Source of the DNA: Maricaulis sp039978735
GTDB lineage: Bacteria; Pseudomonadota; Alphaproteobacteria; Caulobacterales; Maricaulaceae
Length of the DNA: 64,000 nucleotides
Direction of reading: 5' to 3'
NCBI RefSeq assembly: GCF_039978735.1
Contig: NZ_JBDWAS010000033.1
Span: forward strand, 27,877-91,876
Position numbers and translations under genes: made by a program. The notes below the pieces were generated by a model. The model saw nothing but the letters and a program-made list of their open reading frames with translations. It was not told the DNA's origin and did not search any database. Of the stretch, positions 1-7,531 are shown one piece after another; within the stretch, counting starts at the first letter, position 1; the number at the start of each line of letters is the position of its first letter.

Positions 1-179
1 GGGATGTGGACGTAGAGCGAAAGCACCGGTTCGGCCGGCGTTTCCGACATCCATCCCGCCCAGGCGCCGCCGCAGATCCCGTCATTGAACTGGGTTGCCG
101 GCGGATAGGAGGTGTAGCGCGGCACGGCCTCCAGGGCGTAGCCGGGCAGAAAAACGGGCGTGTGGAGAATGTCGGTCAT
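1..179 (-). CDS. hemN: Oxygen-independent coproporphyrinogen III oxidase, N-terminal part only
   Basis: Reading the minus strand from an ATG at 179 gives 59 residues that run off the left edge. They contain the HemN N-terminal signature PRYTSYP (about residues 20-26) and end in SLYVHIP, the segment just before the radical-SAM CxxxCxxC motif, which would lie outside the window. HemN converts coproporphyrinogen III to protoporphyrinogen IX in heme synthesis without oxygen, using a 4Fe-4S cluster and SAM in the cytoplasm. The gene diverges from zwf across 180 bp. Because the catalytic part is not visible, a HemW-like paralogue cannot be fully excluded, but PRYTSYP is typical of HemN proper. Confidence 0.85.
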   Translation of the reverse strand, partial: MTDILHTPVFLPGYALEAVPRYTSYPPATQFNDGICGGAWAGWMSETPAEPVLSLYVHI

Positions 180-293
180 GGCGGGAACGCAATCATGTGA
201 TTATTTTTGCGGACATTACGTCCCGCGCCGCGACCGCGCGATGCGCCCAAAGCGCGCAGGCCGGGACATGGAAAGTTTTTCGCCCGGGCGCTT

Positions 294-309
294 ATGTTAG
301 GGGTAACAT
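294..309. promoter_or_regulatory. Palindromic operator candidate upstream of zwf
   Basis: A perfect inverted repeat, ATGTTA-GGGG-TAACAT, ends 50 bp before the zwf start codon, in the 180 bp between divergent hemN and zwf. The position and symmetry fit a binding site for a dimeric repressor or activator of the Entner-Doudoroff operon. Which regulator binds is not shown; no LacI, RpiR/HexR or GntR gene lies in this window. A GGAAGG ribosome-binding site at 350-355 precedes the zwf ATG. Confidence 0.45.
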
Positions 310-359
310 TGCTGTAATAGATCCTCCCCGGACACACGCCGCAAACCCCGGAAGGCAGC

Positions 360-1835
360 ATGGCCGAACTCGTCCCCGTTGAACCGTTCGATATCGTCGT
401 CTTCGGCGCTACGGGCGATCTTGCCCTGCGCAAGCTGATCCCGGCGCTGTTCCATCGCTGGTGCGACGGCCAGATCACGGCGGATTCGCGGATCATCGCG
501 GCGTCCCGGGAACCGATGAGCGATGATGCGTTCCGCGATATTGCCGCAAGGCACATTTTCGAGCGGGATCCCACGGATGCGCGCCGCAAAGCCTGGTCGG
601 AATTCACCGAGCGCATGCACTATGTCGCCGTCGATGTCAGCGCTCAGGGCGAAGACTGGGCTGATCTCAAGGCGGCACTGGATCCCGACGAGGACAAGAT
701 CCGGCTCTACTATCTCGCGCTTCCGCCTTCCACCTATGGCCAGGCCTGCGCGGGACTTGCCGCGCAATCGCTGAACACGCCGAATGCCCGGATCGTGCTG
801 GAGAAGCCGATCGGGACGGACTTTCACTCCGCCCGCCGGATCAACGACCAGGTCGGTGAAGTCTTCCGGGAAAACAACATCTTCCGGATCGATCACTATC
901 TGGGCAAGGAAACCGTCCAGAACCTGCTGATCCTGCGCTTTGCCAACTATCTGTTCGAGCCGATCTGGAATGCCAACGGGATCGATCACGTCCAGATCAC
1001 CGTCGCGGAATCGCTGGGGGCGGGTGAGCGGGCCGGCTATTACGACCGCTCCGGCGCTCTGCGCGACATGGTGCAGAACCATCTGCTGCAGCTGGCCTGC
1101 CTGGTTGCCATGGAGCCGCCGGCCTCGCTCGATCCGGATTCGGTGCGCACTGAAAAGCTGAAAGTGCTCAAGGCGCTGCGCCCGATCACGGCGGCCAATG
1201 TGTCGCAGGATGTGGTGCGCGGGCAGTATCAGGCCGGCGCGGTCGGCGGTTCACCTGTGCCGGGTTATGCCGAAGAGGTCGGGTCGGATACCGGGACCGA
1301 GACCTTTGTGGCGATCCGGGCCCAGCTGGAGAACTGGCGCTGGGCGGGCGTGCCCTTCTACATGCGGACGGGCAAGCGCATGGGATCGCGGCGCTCCGAG
1401 ATCATCGTCCAGTTCAAGCCGGTGCCGCACGATGTTGTCGGCGCAGTCGATGGCGTGTTGCACCCCAACCGGCTGGTGATCCGCCTGCAGCCGGATGAGG
1501 GCGTCAAGCTGATGCTGATGACCAAGGATCCGGGCCCCGGCGGGCTTCGCCTGCGCTATGTGCCGCTGAACCTGTCCTATGCCGAGCATTTCGAGGCCAA
1601 TTATCCCGACGCCTATGAGCGCCTCCTGATGGCGGTCGTGCGGGGTAATCTCAGCCTGTTCATGCGGCGCGACGAGGTCGAGGCGGCCTGGCGCTGGGTC
1701 GACGGGATCATCCGTGCCTGGGACGAGGGCCAAGCCAAGCTGTATGGCTACCAGGCCGGCACCGACGGGCCGACACAGGCGGCCTTGCTGCTCGCCCGTG
1801 AGGACAGGGAGTGGTTCGATGCCATCCGGCACTGA
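360..1835 (+). CDS. zwf: Glucose-6-phosphate 1-dehydrogenase
   Basis: Oxidises glucose 6-phosphate to 6-phosphogluconolactone with NAD(P)+, the entry to the oxidative pentose phosphate and Entner-Doudoroff routes in the cytoplasm. The 491-residue product has the family length. The dinucleotide-binding motif GATGDLA is at residues 16-22, EKP at 148-150, and the active-site signature RIDHYLGKE at 176-184 with the substrate-binding Lys and the catalytic-region His. The ATG at 360 is preceded by GGAAGG at a good distance. It is the first gene of zwf-pgl-edd and overlaps pgl by 17 nt, so the two are probably translationally coupled. The palindrome at 294-309 may control it. Confidence 0.97.
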   Translation: MAELVPVEPFDIVVFGATGDLALRKLIPALFHRWCDGQITADSRIIAASREPMSDDAFRDIAARHIFERDPTDARRKAWSEFTERMHYVAVDVSAQGEDWADLKAALDPDEDKIRLYYLALPPSTYGQACAGLAAQSLNTPNARIVLEKPIGTDFHSARRINDQVGEVFRENNIFRIDHYLGKETVQNLLILRFANYLFEPIWNANGIDHVQITVAESLGAGERAGYYDRSGALRDMVQNHLLQLACLVAMEPPASLDPDSVRTEKLKVLKALRPITAANVSQDVVRGQYQAGAVGGSPVPGYAEEVGSDTGTETFVAIRAQLENWRWAGVPFYMRTGKRMGSRRSEIIVQFKPVPHDVVGAVDGVLHPNRLVIRLQPDEGVKLMLMTKDPGPGGLRLRYVPLNLSYAEHFEANYPDAYERLLMAVVRGNLSLFMRRDEVEAAWRWVDGIIRAWDEGQAKLYGYQAGTDGPTQAALLLAREDREWFDAIRH

Positions 1836-2547
1836 CGCACCGCTCCATCCCGTGCAGCGTCATGCCGGGATCGAGGCGATGACGGCCGAGCTGGCAGGAC
1901 AGGTGGCGGCGGTGCTGGATGCTGCGATCCGGGCGCGCGGATCGGCCGTGCTGGCAGTATCCGGCGGTTCGACGCCGGCGCCGCTCTACCGCGCCTTGTC
2001 GCAGCTCGACATCGACTGGGCCCGGGTGACGGTGCTGCTGGTCGACGAGCGCTGGGTCGAACCGGATAAAGCGGGATCGAATGAAGGCTTCGTTCGTGAG
2101 ACACTCCTCACGGGCAAGGCGGCAGACGCTCGCTTCATCGGTCTGAAAACCCCGGACCTGTCGCCCTTCGATGCCGCGGCCGGACTGGCCATGCGGGTGC
2201 GGGACGCGGGCCGGATCGATCTTGCCGTGCTGGGCATGGGGAGCGATGGCCATACAGCGTCCTGGTTCCCCCATGCCCGGGGGCTGGAGGCAGCGCTGTC
2301 CGCAGAAGGTCCGCCGGTCGCCGCAATCGAGGCCCGGCCCAGTGCCGTGACCGGCGATCACCTGCTGCGCATGACGCTGACCCGGGCTGCGCTGAACCAG
2401 GCGCGGCATCTGTTGCTGATGATACGCGGCGAGGACAAGCTTGCGGCGCTGGAGGCCGCACGCGCACCGGGTCCGGTGGAAGACATGCCGGTTCGCGCCC
2501 TGCTGAGCGATGGGGCCCTGCCTCTGGATATCCACTGGACCGACTGA
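1819..2547 (+). CDS. pgl: 6-phosphogluconolactonase
   Basis: Hydrolyses 6-phosphogluconolactone to 6-phosphogluconate, the step between Zwf and Edd. The start chosen is the ATG at 1819, inside the end of zwf; it gives 242 residues, the usual length of the SOL/DevB type, whereas the longer open frame back to 1714 only shadows zwf. Family motifs are SGGSTP (residues 48-53), DERWV (76-80) and GMGSDGHTAS (139-148), the phosphosugar-binding loops shared with glucosamine-6-phosphate deaminases. The operon context supports the lactonase assignment. Confidence 0.95.
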   Translation: MPSGTDAPLHPVQRHAGIEAMTAELAGQVAAVLDAAIRARGSAVLAVSGGSTPAPLYRALSQLDIDWARVTVLLVDERWVEPDKAGSNEGFVRETLLTGKAADARFIGLKTPDLSPFDAAAGLAMRVRDAGRIDLAVLGMGSDGHTASWFPHARGLEAALSAEGPPVAAIEARPSAVTGDHLLRMTLTRAALNQARHLLLMIRGEDKLAALEAARAPGPVEDMPVRALLSDGALPLDIHWTD

Positions 2548-2567
2548 AACACCACACACGCAAACGG

Positions 2568-4430
2568 ATGCGACACATGGCTCAACGTCTCAACTCCACG
2601 CTCGAAGCGGTCACCGACCGTATCCGCCGCCGAAGCGAGGCGAGCCGGTCGGCCTATCTCGAACAGATGCGCGCGGCGGGCCGCGACGGACGGCACCGGG
2701 CCGTCCTGTCCTGCGGCAATCTCGCCCATGGTTTCGCCGCGTGTCCCGGTGGCGACAAACAGGCCCTCAAGGAGGGCGGCAGCATCAATGTCGGCATCGT
2801 CACGGCCTATAATGACATGCTCTCGGCGCACCAGCCTTTCGAGCGCTTTCCGGGCATCATCAAGGCAGCGCTGAACGAAGTCGGCGCTGTCGGCCAGGTG
2901 GCGGGCGGCGTCCCGGCCATGTGCGACGGCGTGACCCAGGGGCAGCCGGGGATGGAGCTGTCGCTGTTCAGCCGCGATGCGATCGCGATGGCGACGGCGA
3001 TCGCCCTGTCGCACAACATGTTCGACGCGGTGCTGTGCCTGGGGGTGTGCGACAAGATCGTTCCGGGCCTGCTGATCGGCGCGCTGCGCTTCGGTCATTT
3101 GCCGGTCGTCTTCGTGCCGGCGGGCCCGATGCGCTCCGGCCTGCCCAATCCGGAGAAGGCCCGCGTGCGCCAGCTTTATGCCGAGGGCAAGGTCGGTCGC
3201 GATGCGCTGCTGGATGCCGAAAGCAAAAGCTACCACTCGCCGGGCACATGCACCTTCTACGGCACGGCGAATTCCAACCAGATGCTGATGGAGATCATGG
3301 GGCTTCATGTGCCCGGCGCGGCCTTCATCAATCCGGACGATCCGCTGCGTGACGTCATGACGGCGGAGGCGGCGCGCCGGGCGGCGGCCATCGTTCCCGG
3401 CGGTGCCGAGCCTGCTCCTCTGGCCGAGATCGTCGATGCGCGCGCCATCGCGAACGCCATTGTCGGCCTGCACGCCACCGGCGGTTCGACCAACCACACG
3501 ATCCACCTGATCGCGATCGCGCGGGCGGCCGGGCTGCTTGTCGACTGGTCGGACTTCCACGATCTTGCCGGTGTGACGCCGCTGCTGTGCCGCGTCTATC
3601 CGAACGGGCCGGCAGATGTGAACCATTTCCACGCGGCCGGCGGGCTGGGCTTTGTCATTCGCGAGCTTCTCGATGCCGGCCTGCTGCACGAGGACGTGCT
3701 GACGGTCAGCGGCCGGGGGCTGCGCCATTATGCGAGCGAGCCCTTCGAAAGCGAGGCCGGGGTCACCTGGCGGCCGGCCGTGGAGCAGAGCGCGAACACC
3801 GACGTCGTCCGCCCTGTTGCCGAACCCTTCTCGGCCGATGGCGGGCTGAAAGTGCTCGACGGCGATCTGGGCCGGGCCGTGATCAAGATCTCGGCTGTGA
3901 AACCGGAGCATCATCTTGTCGAGGCCCCGGCGATCGTCTTCGAAACCCAGGACGACTTCATCGCGCGTTTCAAGGCCGGTGAGCTCGATTGTGACTTTGT
4001 CGCCGTGCTGCGCTTCCAGGGGCCGCGGGCCAATGGCATGCCGGAACTGCACCGTCTGACCCCGGCGCTCGGTGCGTTGCAGGATCGCGGCTTCCACGTT
4101 GCCCTGGTGACCGATGGCCGCATGTCCGGCGCCTCCGGCAAGGTGCCGGCTGCGATCCATGTCAGTCCGGAGGCGGCGCTGGGCGGCGCGATTGCGCGGG
4201 TGCGCGATGGTGACATCGTGCGCGTCGATGCGCCCGCCGGCCGGTTGACGGTGTCTGCCGATGGTTTCGCCGCCCGATCGCCCGCTATTGCTCCCGCCAC
4301 GGTGCAGGCCGGCATGGGACGCGAGCTTTTTACCGGCTTCCGGCAATTGTGCGGACCGGCCGAAGAGGGCGCGCTGTCCATTCCGGGCCTTGCAGAGGCG
4401 GCTGCTGAGCGGACTGCAGAAACGGTCTAG
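2568..4430 (+). CDS. edd: Phosphogluconate dehydratase (Entner-Doudoroff)
   Basis: Dehydrates 6-phosphogluconate to 2-keto-3-deoxy-6-phosphogluconate; an FeS-dependent cytoplasmic enzyme of the IlvD/Edd family. The 620 residues show the family signatures CGNLAHGFAAC near the N terminus, MCDGVTQGQPGMELSL, CDKIVPGLLIG and, near the C terminus, TDGRMSGASGK. A second ATG at 2577 (MAQRLNST) fits the usual N terminus as well and may be the real start. It lies 20 nt after pgl. In Caulobacter-type operons a glucokinase gene (glk) follows edd. Here none does: 338 bp of non-coding sequence and then the TIR gene follow. The aldolase gene eda is not in the window. Confidence 0.96.
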   Translation: MRHMAQRLNSTLEAVTDRIRRRSEASRSAYLEQMRAAGRDGRHRAVLSCGNLAHGFAACPGGDKQALKEGGSINVGIVTAYNDMLSAHQPFERFPGIIKAALNEVGAVGQVAGGVPAMCDGVTQGQPGMELSLFSRDAIAMATAIALSHNMFDAVLCLGVCDKIVPGLLIGALRFGHLPVVFVPAGPMRSGLPNPEKARVRQLYAEGKVGRDALLDAESKSYHSPGTCTFYGTANSNQMLMEIMGLHVPGAAFINPDDPLRDVMTAEAARRAAAIVPGGAEPAPLAEIVDARAIANAIVGLHATGGSTNHTIHLIAIARAAGLLVDWSDFHDLAGVTPLLCRVYPNGPADVNHFHAAGGLGFVIRELLDAGLLHEDVLTVSGRGLRHYASEPFESEAGVTWRPAVEQSANTDVVRPVAEPFSADGGLKVLDGDLGRAVIKISAVKPEHHLVEAPAIVFETQDDFIARFKAGELDCDFVAVLRFQGPRANGMPELHRLTPALGALQDRGFHVALVTDGRMSGASGKVPAAIHVSPEAALGGAIARVRDGDIVRVDAPAGRLTVSADGFAARSPAIAPATVQAGMGRELFTGFRQLCGPAEEGALSIPGLAEAAAERTAETV

Positions 4431-4453
4431 AAAAAGCGGGTTTCTGCATCAGG

Positions 4454-4469
4454 CGTGATCTCAATCACG
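4454..4469. promoter_or_regulatory. Crp/Fnr-type palindrome in the edd-TIR gap
   Basis: A perfect inverted repeat CGTGAT-CTCA-ATCACG sits in the 338-bp gap between edd (ends 4430) and the TIR gene (starts 4769). It resembles the Crp half-sites TGTGA-N6-TCACA and the Fnr/FixK half-sites TTGAT-N4-ATCAA, with four of five bases per arm in each case. It is the only such site noted in this gap, and a Crp/Fnr protein is encoded at 9344-10030, so a local regulatory link is possible but inferred. The rest of the gap shows a small GCCGCT hairpin (4504-4521) and no gene. Confidence 0.4.
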
Positions 4470-4768
4470 TATGTCGCTGACACAAAGTTGCTATTCGGAA
4501 CATGCCGCTTGAAAGAGCGGCCCCAAACTCCTCTCCGTCGGAGGTCCACCTGCGCCGGGGATCCGGTGGGGCGCGAATCCTTGCCCGATGCGAAGCCCCA
4601 ACTTCGCAATTCGCTCCCCACCACCCCCGTCCAGCGCCCGAGAGTTCGTCGAGGGCGATGCTGAAGGCCCCGACGGCATAGGCAGCGCGCGGGAAAACCT
4701 TTCTCCCCACGGTTGCCTGTCCCCGCCAATCGCCCAATGATGGTGCGTCCGAAACGGGGGAGCAGGGC

Positions 4769-6811
4769 ATGTCCGGGGACAACCGCTATCGGGCGTTTAT
4801 CAGCTACAGCCATGCCGATCAGACCTGGGCGCGCCGGCTTCACCGCGCGCTGGAAACCTATCGTGTTCCGACCCGTCTTGTCGGACAGGAAACACGCAAG
4901 GGCGATGTGCCGCGGCGCCTGTCGCCGATCTTCCGCGATCGCGACGATCTGTCGGCCTCCGGCGACCTGTCCGCCTCGGTGCGCGATGCCCTGGCGCGAT
5001 CCGACACGCTGATCGTTATCTGCTCGCCGGCCGCGGCGGATTCGCGCTGGGTCAATGAGGAAATCCGGGTCTTCCGCGAACTCAATCCCGGCGGGGATGT
5101 GCTCGCCGCGATCCTGTCCGGTGAGCCGGATGCGATTGCTGCGGGCCGGCCGGCCGGCCAGGAGTGTTTCCCGCCGAACATGAGGGCGCCGGACGGTCTG
5201 GTGACTGAACCGGTCGCCGCCGATTTCCGCCGGTCCGGCGATGGCTGGCGCATGGCTGTGCTGAAGCTTGTGGCGGGGTTGATCGATGTGCGGCTTGACC
5301 AGCTGATCCAGCGGGACCTGCAACGCCGCCAGCGCCGCGTGACGGTGATCACAGGCGCAGCCATTGCTTTGTCTCTTACGATGTCGACGCTGACTTTTTT
5401 CGCGATCTCGGCCCGATCCGAAGCCGAACGTCGCAAGGCGGAGGCAGAGGATTTGATTGAGTTCATGCTGAGTGACTTGCGCGCCAAACTCGAACCGGTC
5501 GGGCGCCTCGACGTTCTCGATGCCGTCGGCGAGAAGGTGATCGCGTATTATGACGAGCGCGACCCTCGCCAGATGTCGTCCGACGATCTGGGCCGGCGGG
5601 CCCGGGCCTTCCACCTGCTCGGCGAGATCGACTCCGACGAGGGGGATCTGGAGAGCGCGTACCGCCATTTCAACACGGCCTACGAAGCAACCAGTCGCAT
5701 TCTCGCGGTCGATCCGTCCTCGCCGGCACGCATTTACGAACATGCTCAGAGTGCGTTCTGGGCGGGGTATTTTGCCTGGCGCCGCAGCGATCTGGATACG
5801 GCAGAGGCCCGTTTCATCGAGTATCGCGACCTGTCGCGCCAGCTGCTGGCCGACGAGCCGGAAAATCTGGAATGGCAGGCCGAGGCCGCCTATGCCCACT
5901 CGAATCTCGGCACGGTCTATATCGGCCATGAACGCCTGCGCGATGCCCAGCGCGAATTCCGCCAGGCGCTGGAACTGTTCCAGTCGATCGCGGACGAGTC
6001 GCCGGACTCCGAGTCGGCCCTGATCGATCTGGCCGATGCCTGGGGCTGGATGGCCTATGTCGCCGAACCGCTTGACGGCCGGGACGCCGCCATGGAGGCG
6101 CTGCGCGAACAGATCCGCATCTATGACGAGCAGCTGGGTGGTGGTGCCGACAATTGGACGATCCGCCGTGACACGATGACCGCTGAGTATGCACTCGCGC
6201 GCCTGCACATCGCCGAAGGGCGCGGGGCAAGCCGGGCCGATATCGAGGCGGCGCTCCAGATCCTCATTCCGGCATCGCACGAGGCCGATGCGCTCGTTGC
6301 GCACGACCCGGCAAACCTGCAATGGCGGCTGGTCGTCATTCGCCAGCGGCTGTGGCTGTCCGATGCGCAATTGCTGGCCGGCGACCTCGACGCGGCCCGC
6401 GAGGCCTATCTCGATGCATCGGCCTACATGACGCATCCCTCGTGGATTTCTGCCGAAGGGGATGTGTTCGACGATACGCGCCTGCATGCATCGCTGATGG
6501 AGGCACGCATTCTGGCCGGCCTCGGAGACGTCGATGCCGCCAGCCTGGCGTTGCAGCATTTGCTGTCGGAGCTCGAGCAGATCGATGACTGGCAGAACCG
6601 CCTGAGCAAGGGGACCTACCTCTATGCGGCTGTTTCCAACACGCTGGCCGAACTCCTTGATCAGCAGGGGGAAGACCGGGAAGCAGCGCGTGTGCGCGAG
6701 GCGATGGTGAACCGGCTCATGCCGGTAATCGCGCGCGTTCCGGCCGACACGCGGGCAGAATACGACAGGGCCCGTGCGGTCCTGCAACGAGAGCGCATCA
6801 GTGCCGAATGA
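4769..6811 (+). CDS. TIR-domain protein with one membrane segment and C-terminal TPR repeats
   Basis: 680 residues in three parts. Residues 7-150 form a TIR domain: RAFISYSHAD at 8-17, FRDRDDLSAS at 55-64, and SRWVNEE at 92-98, where W94 and E97 match the W-x-x-E helix that carries the catalytic Glu of NAD-cleaving TIR domains. Residues 191-213 are one hydrophobic membrane segment preceded by an Arg-rich stretch, which would leave the TIR domain in the cytoplasm. From about 275 to the end are TPR-like helical repeats, presumably on the other face. The ATG at 4769 follows GGGGGAGCAGGG. It heads a same-strand run with the 200-residue gene (76 nt gap) and the cyclase gene (41 nt gap). Likely a signalling or defence effector that consumes NAD or makes a nucleotide messenger; function is inferred. 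Confidence 0.85.
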   Translation: MSGDNRYRAFISYSHADQTWARRLHRALETYRVPTRLVGQETRKGDVPRRLSPIFRDRDDLSASGDLSASVRDALARSDTLIVICSPAAADSRWVNEEIRVFRELNPGGDVLAAILSGEPDAIAAGRPAGQECFPPNMRAPDGLVTEPVAADFRRSGDGWRMAVLKLVAGLIDVRLDQLIQRDLQRRQRRVTVITGAAIALSLTMSTLTFFAISARSEAERRKAEAEDLIEFMLSDLRAKLEPVGRLDVLDAVGEKVIAYYDERDPRQMSSDDLGRRARAFHLLGEIDSDEGDLESAYRHFNTAYEATSRILAVDPSSPARIYEHAQSAFWAGYFAWRRSDLDTAEARFIEYRDLSRQLLADEPENLEWQAEAAYAHSNLGTVYIGHERLRDAQREFRQALELFQSIADESPDSESALIDLADAWGWMAYVAEPLDGRDAAMEALREQIRIYDEQLGGGADNWTIRRDTMTAEYALARLHIAEGRGASRADIEAALQILIPASHEADALVAHDPANLQWRLVVIRQRLWLSDAQLLAGDLDAAREAYLDASAYMTHPSWISAEGDVFDDTRLHASLMEARILAGLGDVDAASLALQHLLSELEQIDDWQNRLSKGTYLYAAVSNTLAELLDQQGEDREAARVREAMVNRLMPVIARVPADTRAEYDRARAVLQRERISAE

Positions 6812-6887
6812 TTGGTGACAACAGGGCGGAGACATCCGCCCTAGTGGGGATATGTGACCACCCGAAACGGGCAAGCAAGGGGAAATC

Positions 6888-7490
6888 ATGAGCACGATCG
6901 ACGCAACCTGGCTGGATGGCAGCCAGACACAATCCGGTTTGACCGACGCATGCGCCATGGCTGTGGGCGTGACCCAGATCAGCCTGATCGCCAAGGCAAC
7001 CGACGGATTTCTCGTCGTCCAGGGCAGCGATGCCGGGCGCGAGAATTTCGATGACGCCGACATCTCGGCGATCTTTGTCACCTTCGCCGATACCGTCGCC
7101 CAGTACCCGCTGGCCGACACGTCGACGCTTCGCACCGCGGTGCTGTCGGCGCTGGCCGGACAATGGACAGCCAGCGCGACCATGGGCGCCAGCCCCTTCG
7201 ACGAAACGGTCGAAGCACCGGCGCGTCTCATCTTCCATGTGCAGATTCCAGGATGGGGTTTCGAGCCTGCCCGGATCAAGTTCAAGTCTGAAGTGCCGGC
7301 CGGCGAATTCTGCGGCCTGGCCTGGCTGATGCTGAACGGCGCGACGTGCGAACCCTACAGTTTCGAGCTCTTTGCTAGTTGTGCGCAGGCCGGGGAGTAT
7401 GATTACTCGCTTTTCATCAAGGCCTCGCAGGACGCAGGCAACCAGTCGACACGCGTCATTATCGATCCCAAGATCAAGGTCATTCCCTGA
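6888..7490 (+). CDS. Unrecognised 200-residue protein between TIR and cyclase genes
   Basis: I do not recognise this family. The 200 residues have no signal peptide or membrane segment. The N-terminal half is acidic and mixed, and the C-terminal half looks beta-rich (alternating hydrophobic strands around LIFHVQIPGWGFEP and YSFELFASC, with four Cys in all). The ATG at 6888 follows a strong AAGGGG ribosome-binding site. Its placement between a TIR-TPR gene and a nucleotide-cyclase gene, all on one strand with short gaps, suggests it is a third component of the same unit, such as a sensor, adaptor or substrate. That role is a guess from position only. Confidence 0.7.
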   Translation: MSTIDATWLDGSQTQSGLTDACAMAVGVTQISLIAKATDGFLVVQGSDAGRENFDDADISAIFVTFADTVAQYPLADTSTLRTAVLSALAGQWTASATMGASPFDETVEAPARLIFHVQIPGWGFEPARIKFKSEVPAGEFCGLAWLMLNGATCEPYSFELFASCAQAGEYDYSLFIKASQDAGNQSTRVIIDPKIKVIP

Positions 7491-7531
7491 TTGAAACCGC
7501 CCGGCCGCCGGGCCGGGACGGGCAGGACTGA

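Noticed and set aside
191..202. Inverted repeat AATCA-TG-TGATT in the hemN-zwf gap as an Fnr site for hemN
   Set aside because: The half-sites point the wrong way and the spacing is 2 rather than 4, so it is not an Fnr/FixK box; an unassigned small palindrome at most.
4427..7285. A 952-codon open frame on the minus strand
   Set aside because: It lies opposite the TIR and 200-residue genes, lacks a recognisable domain and is a high-GC codon-position shadow.
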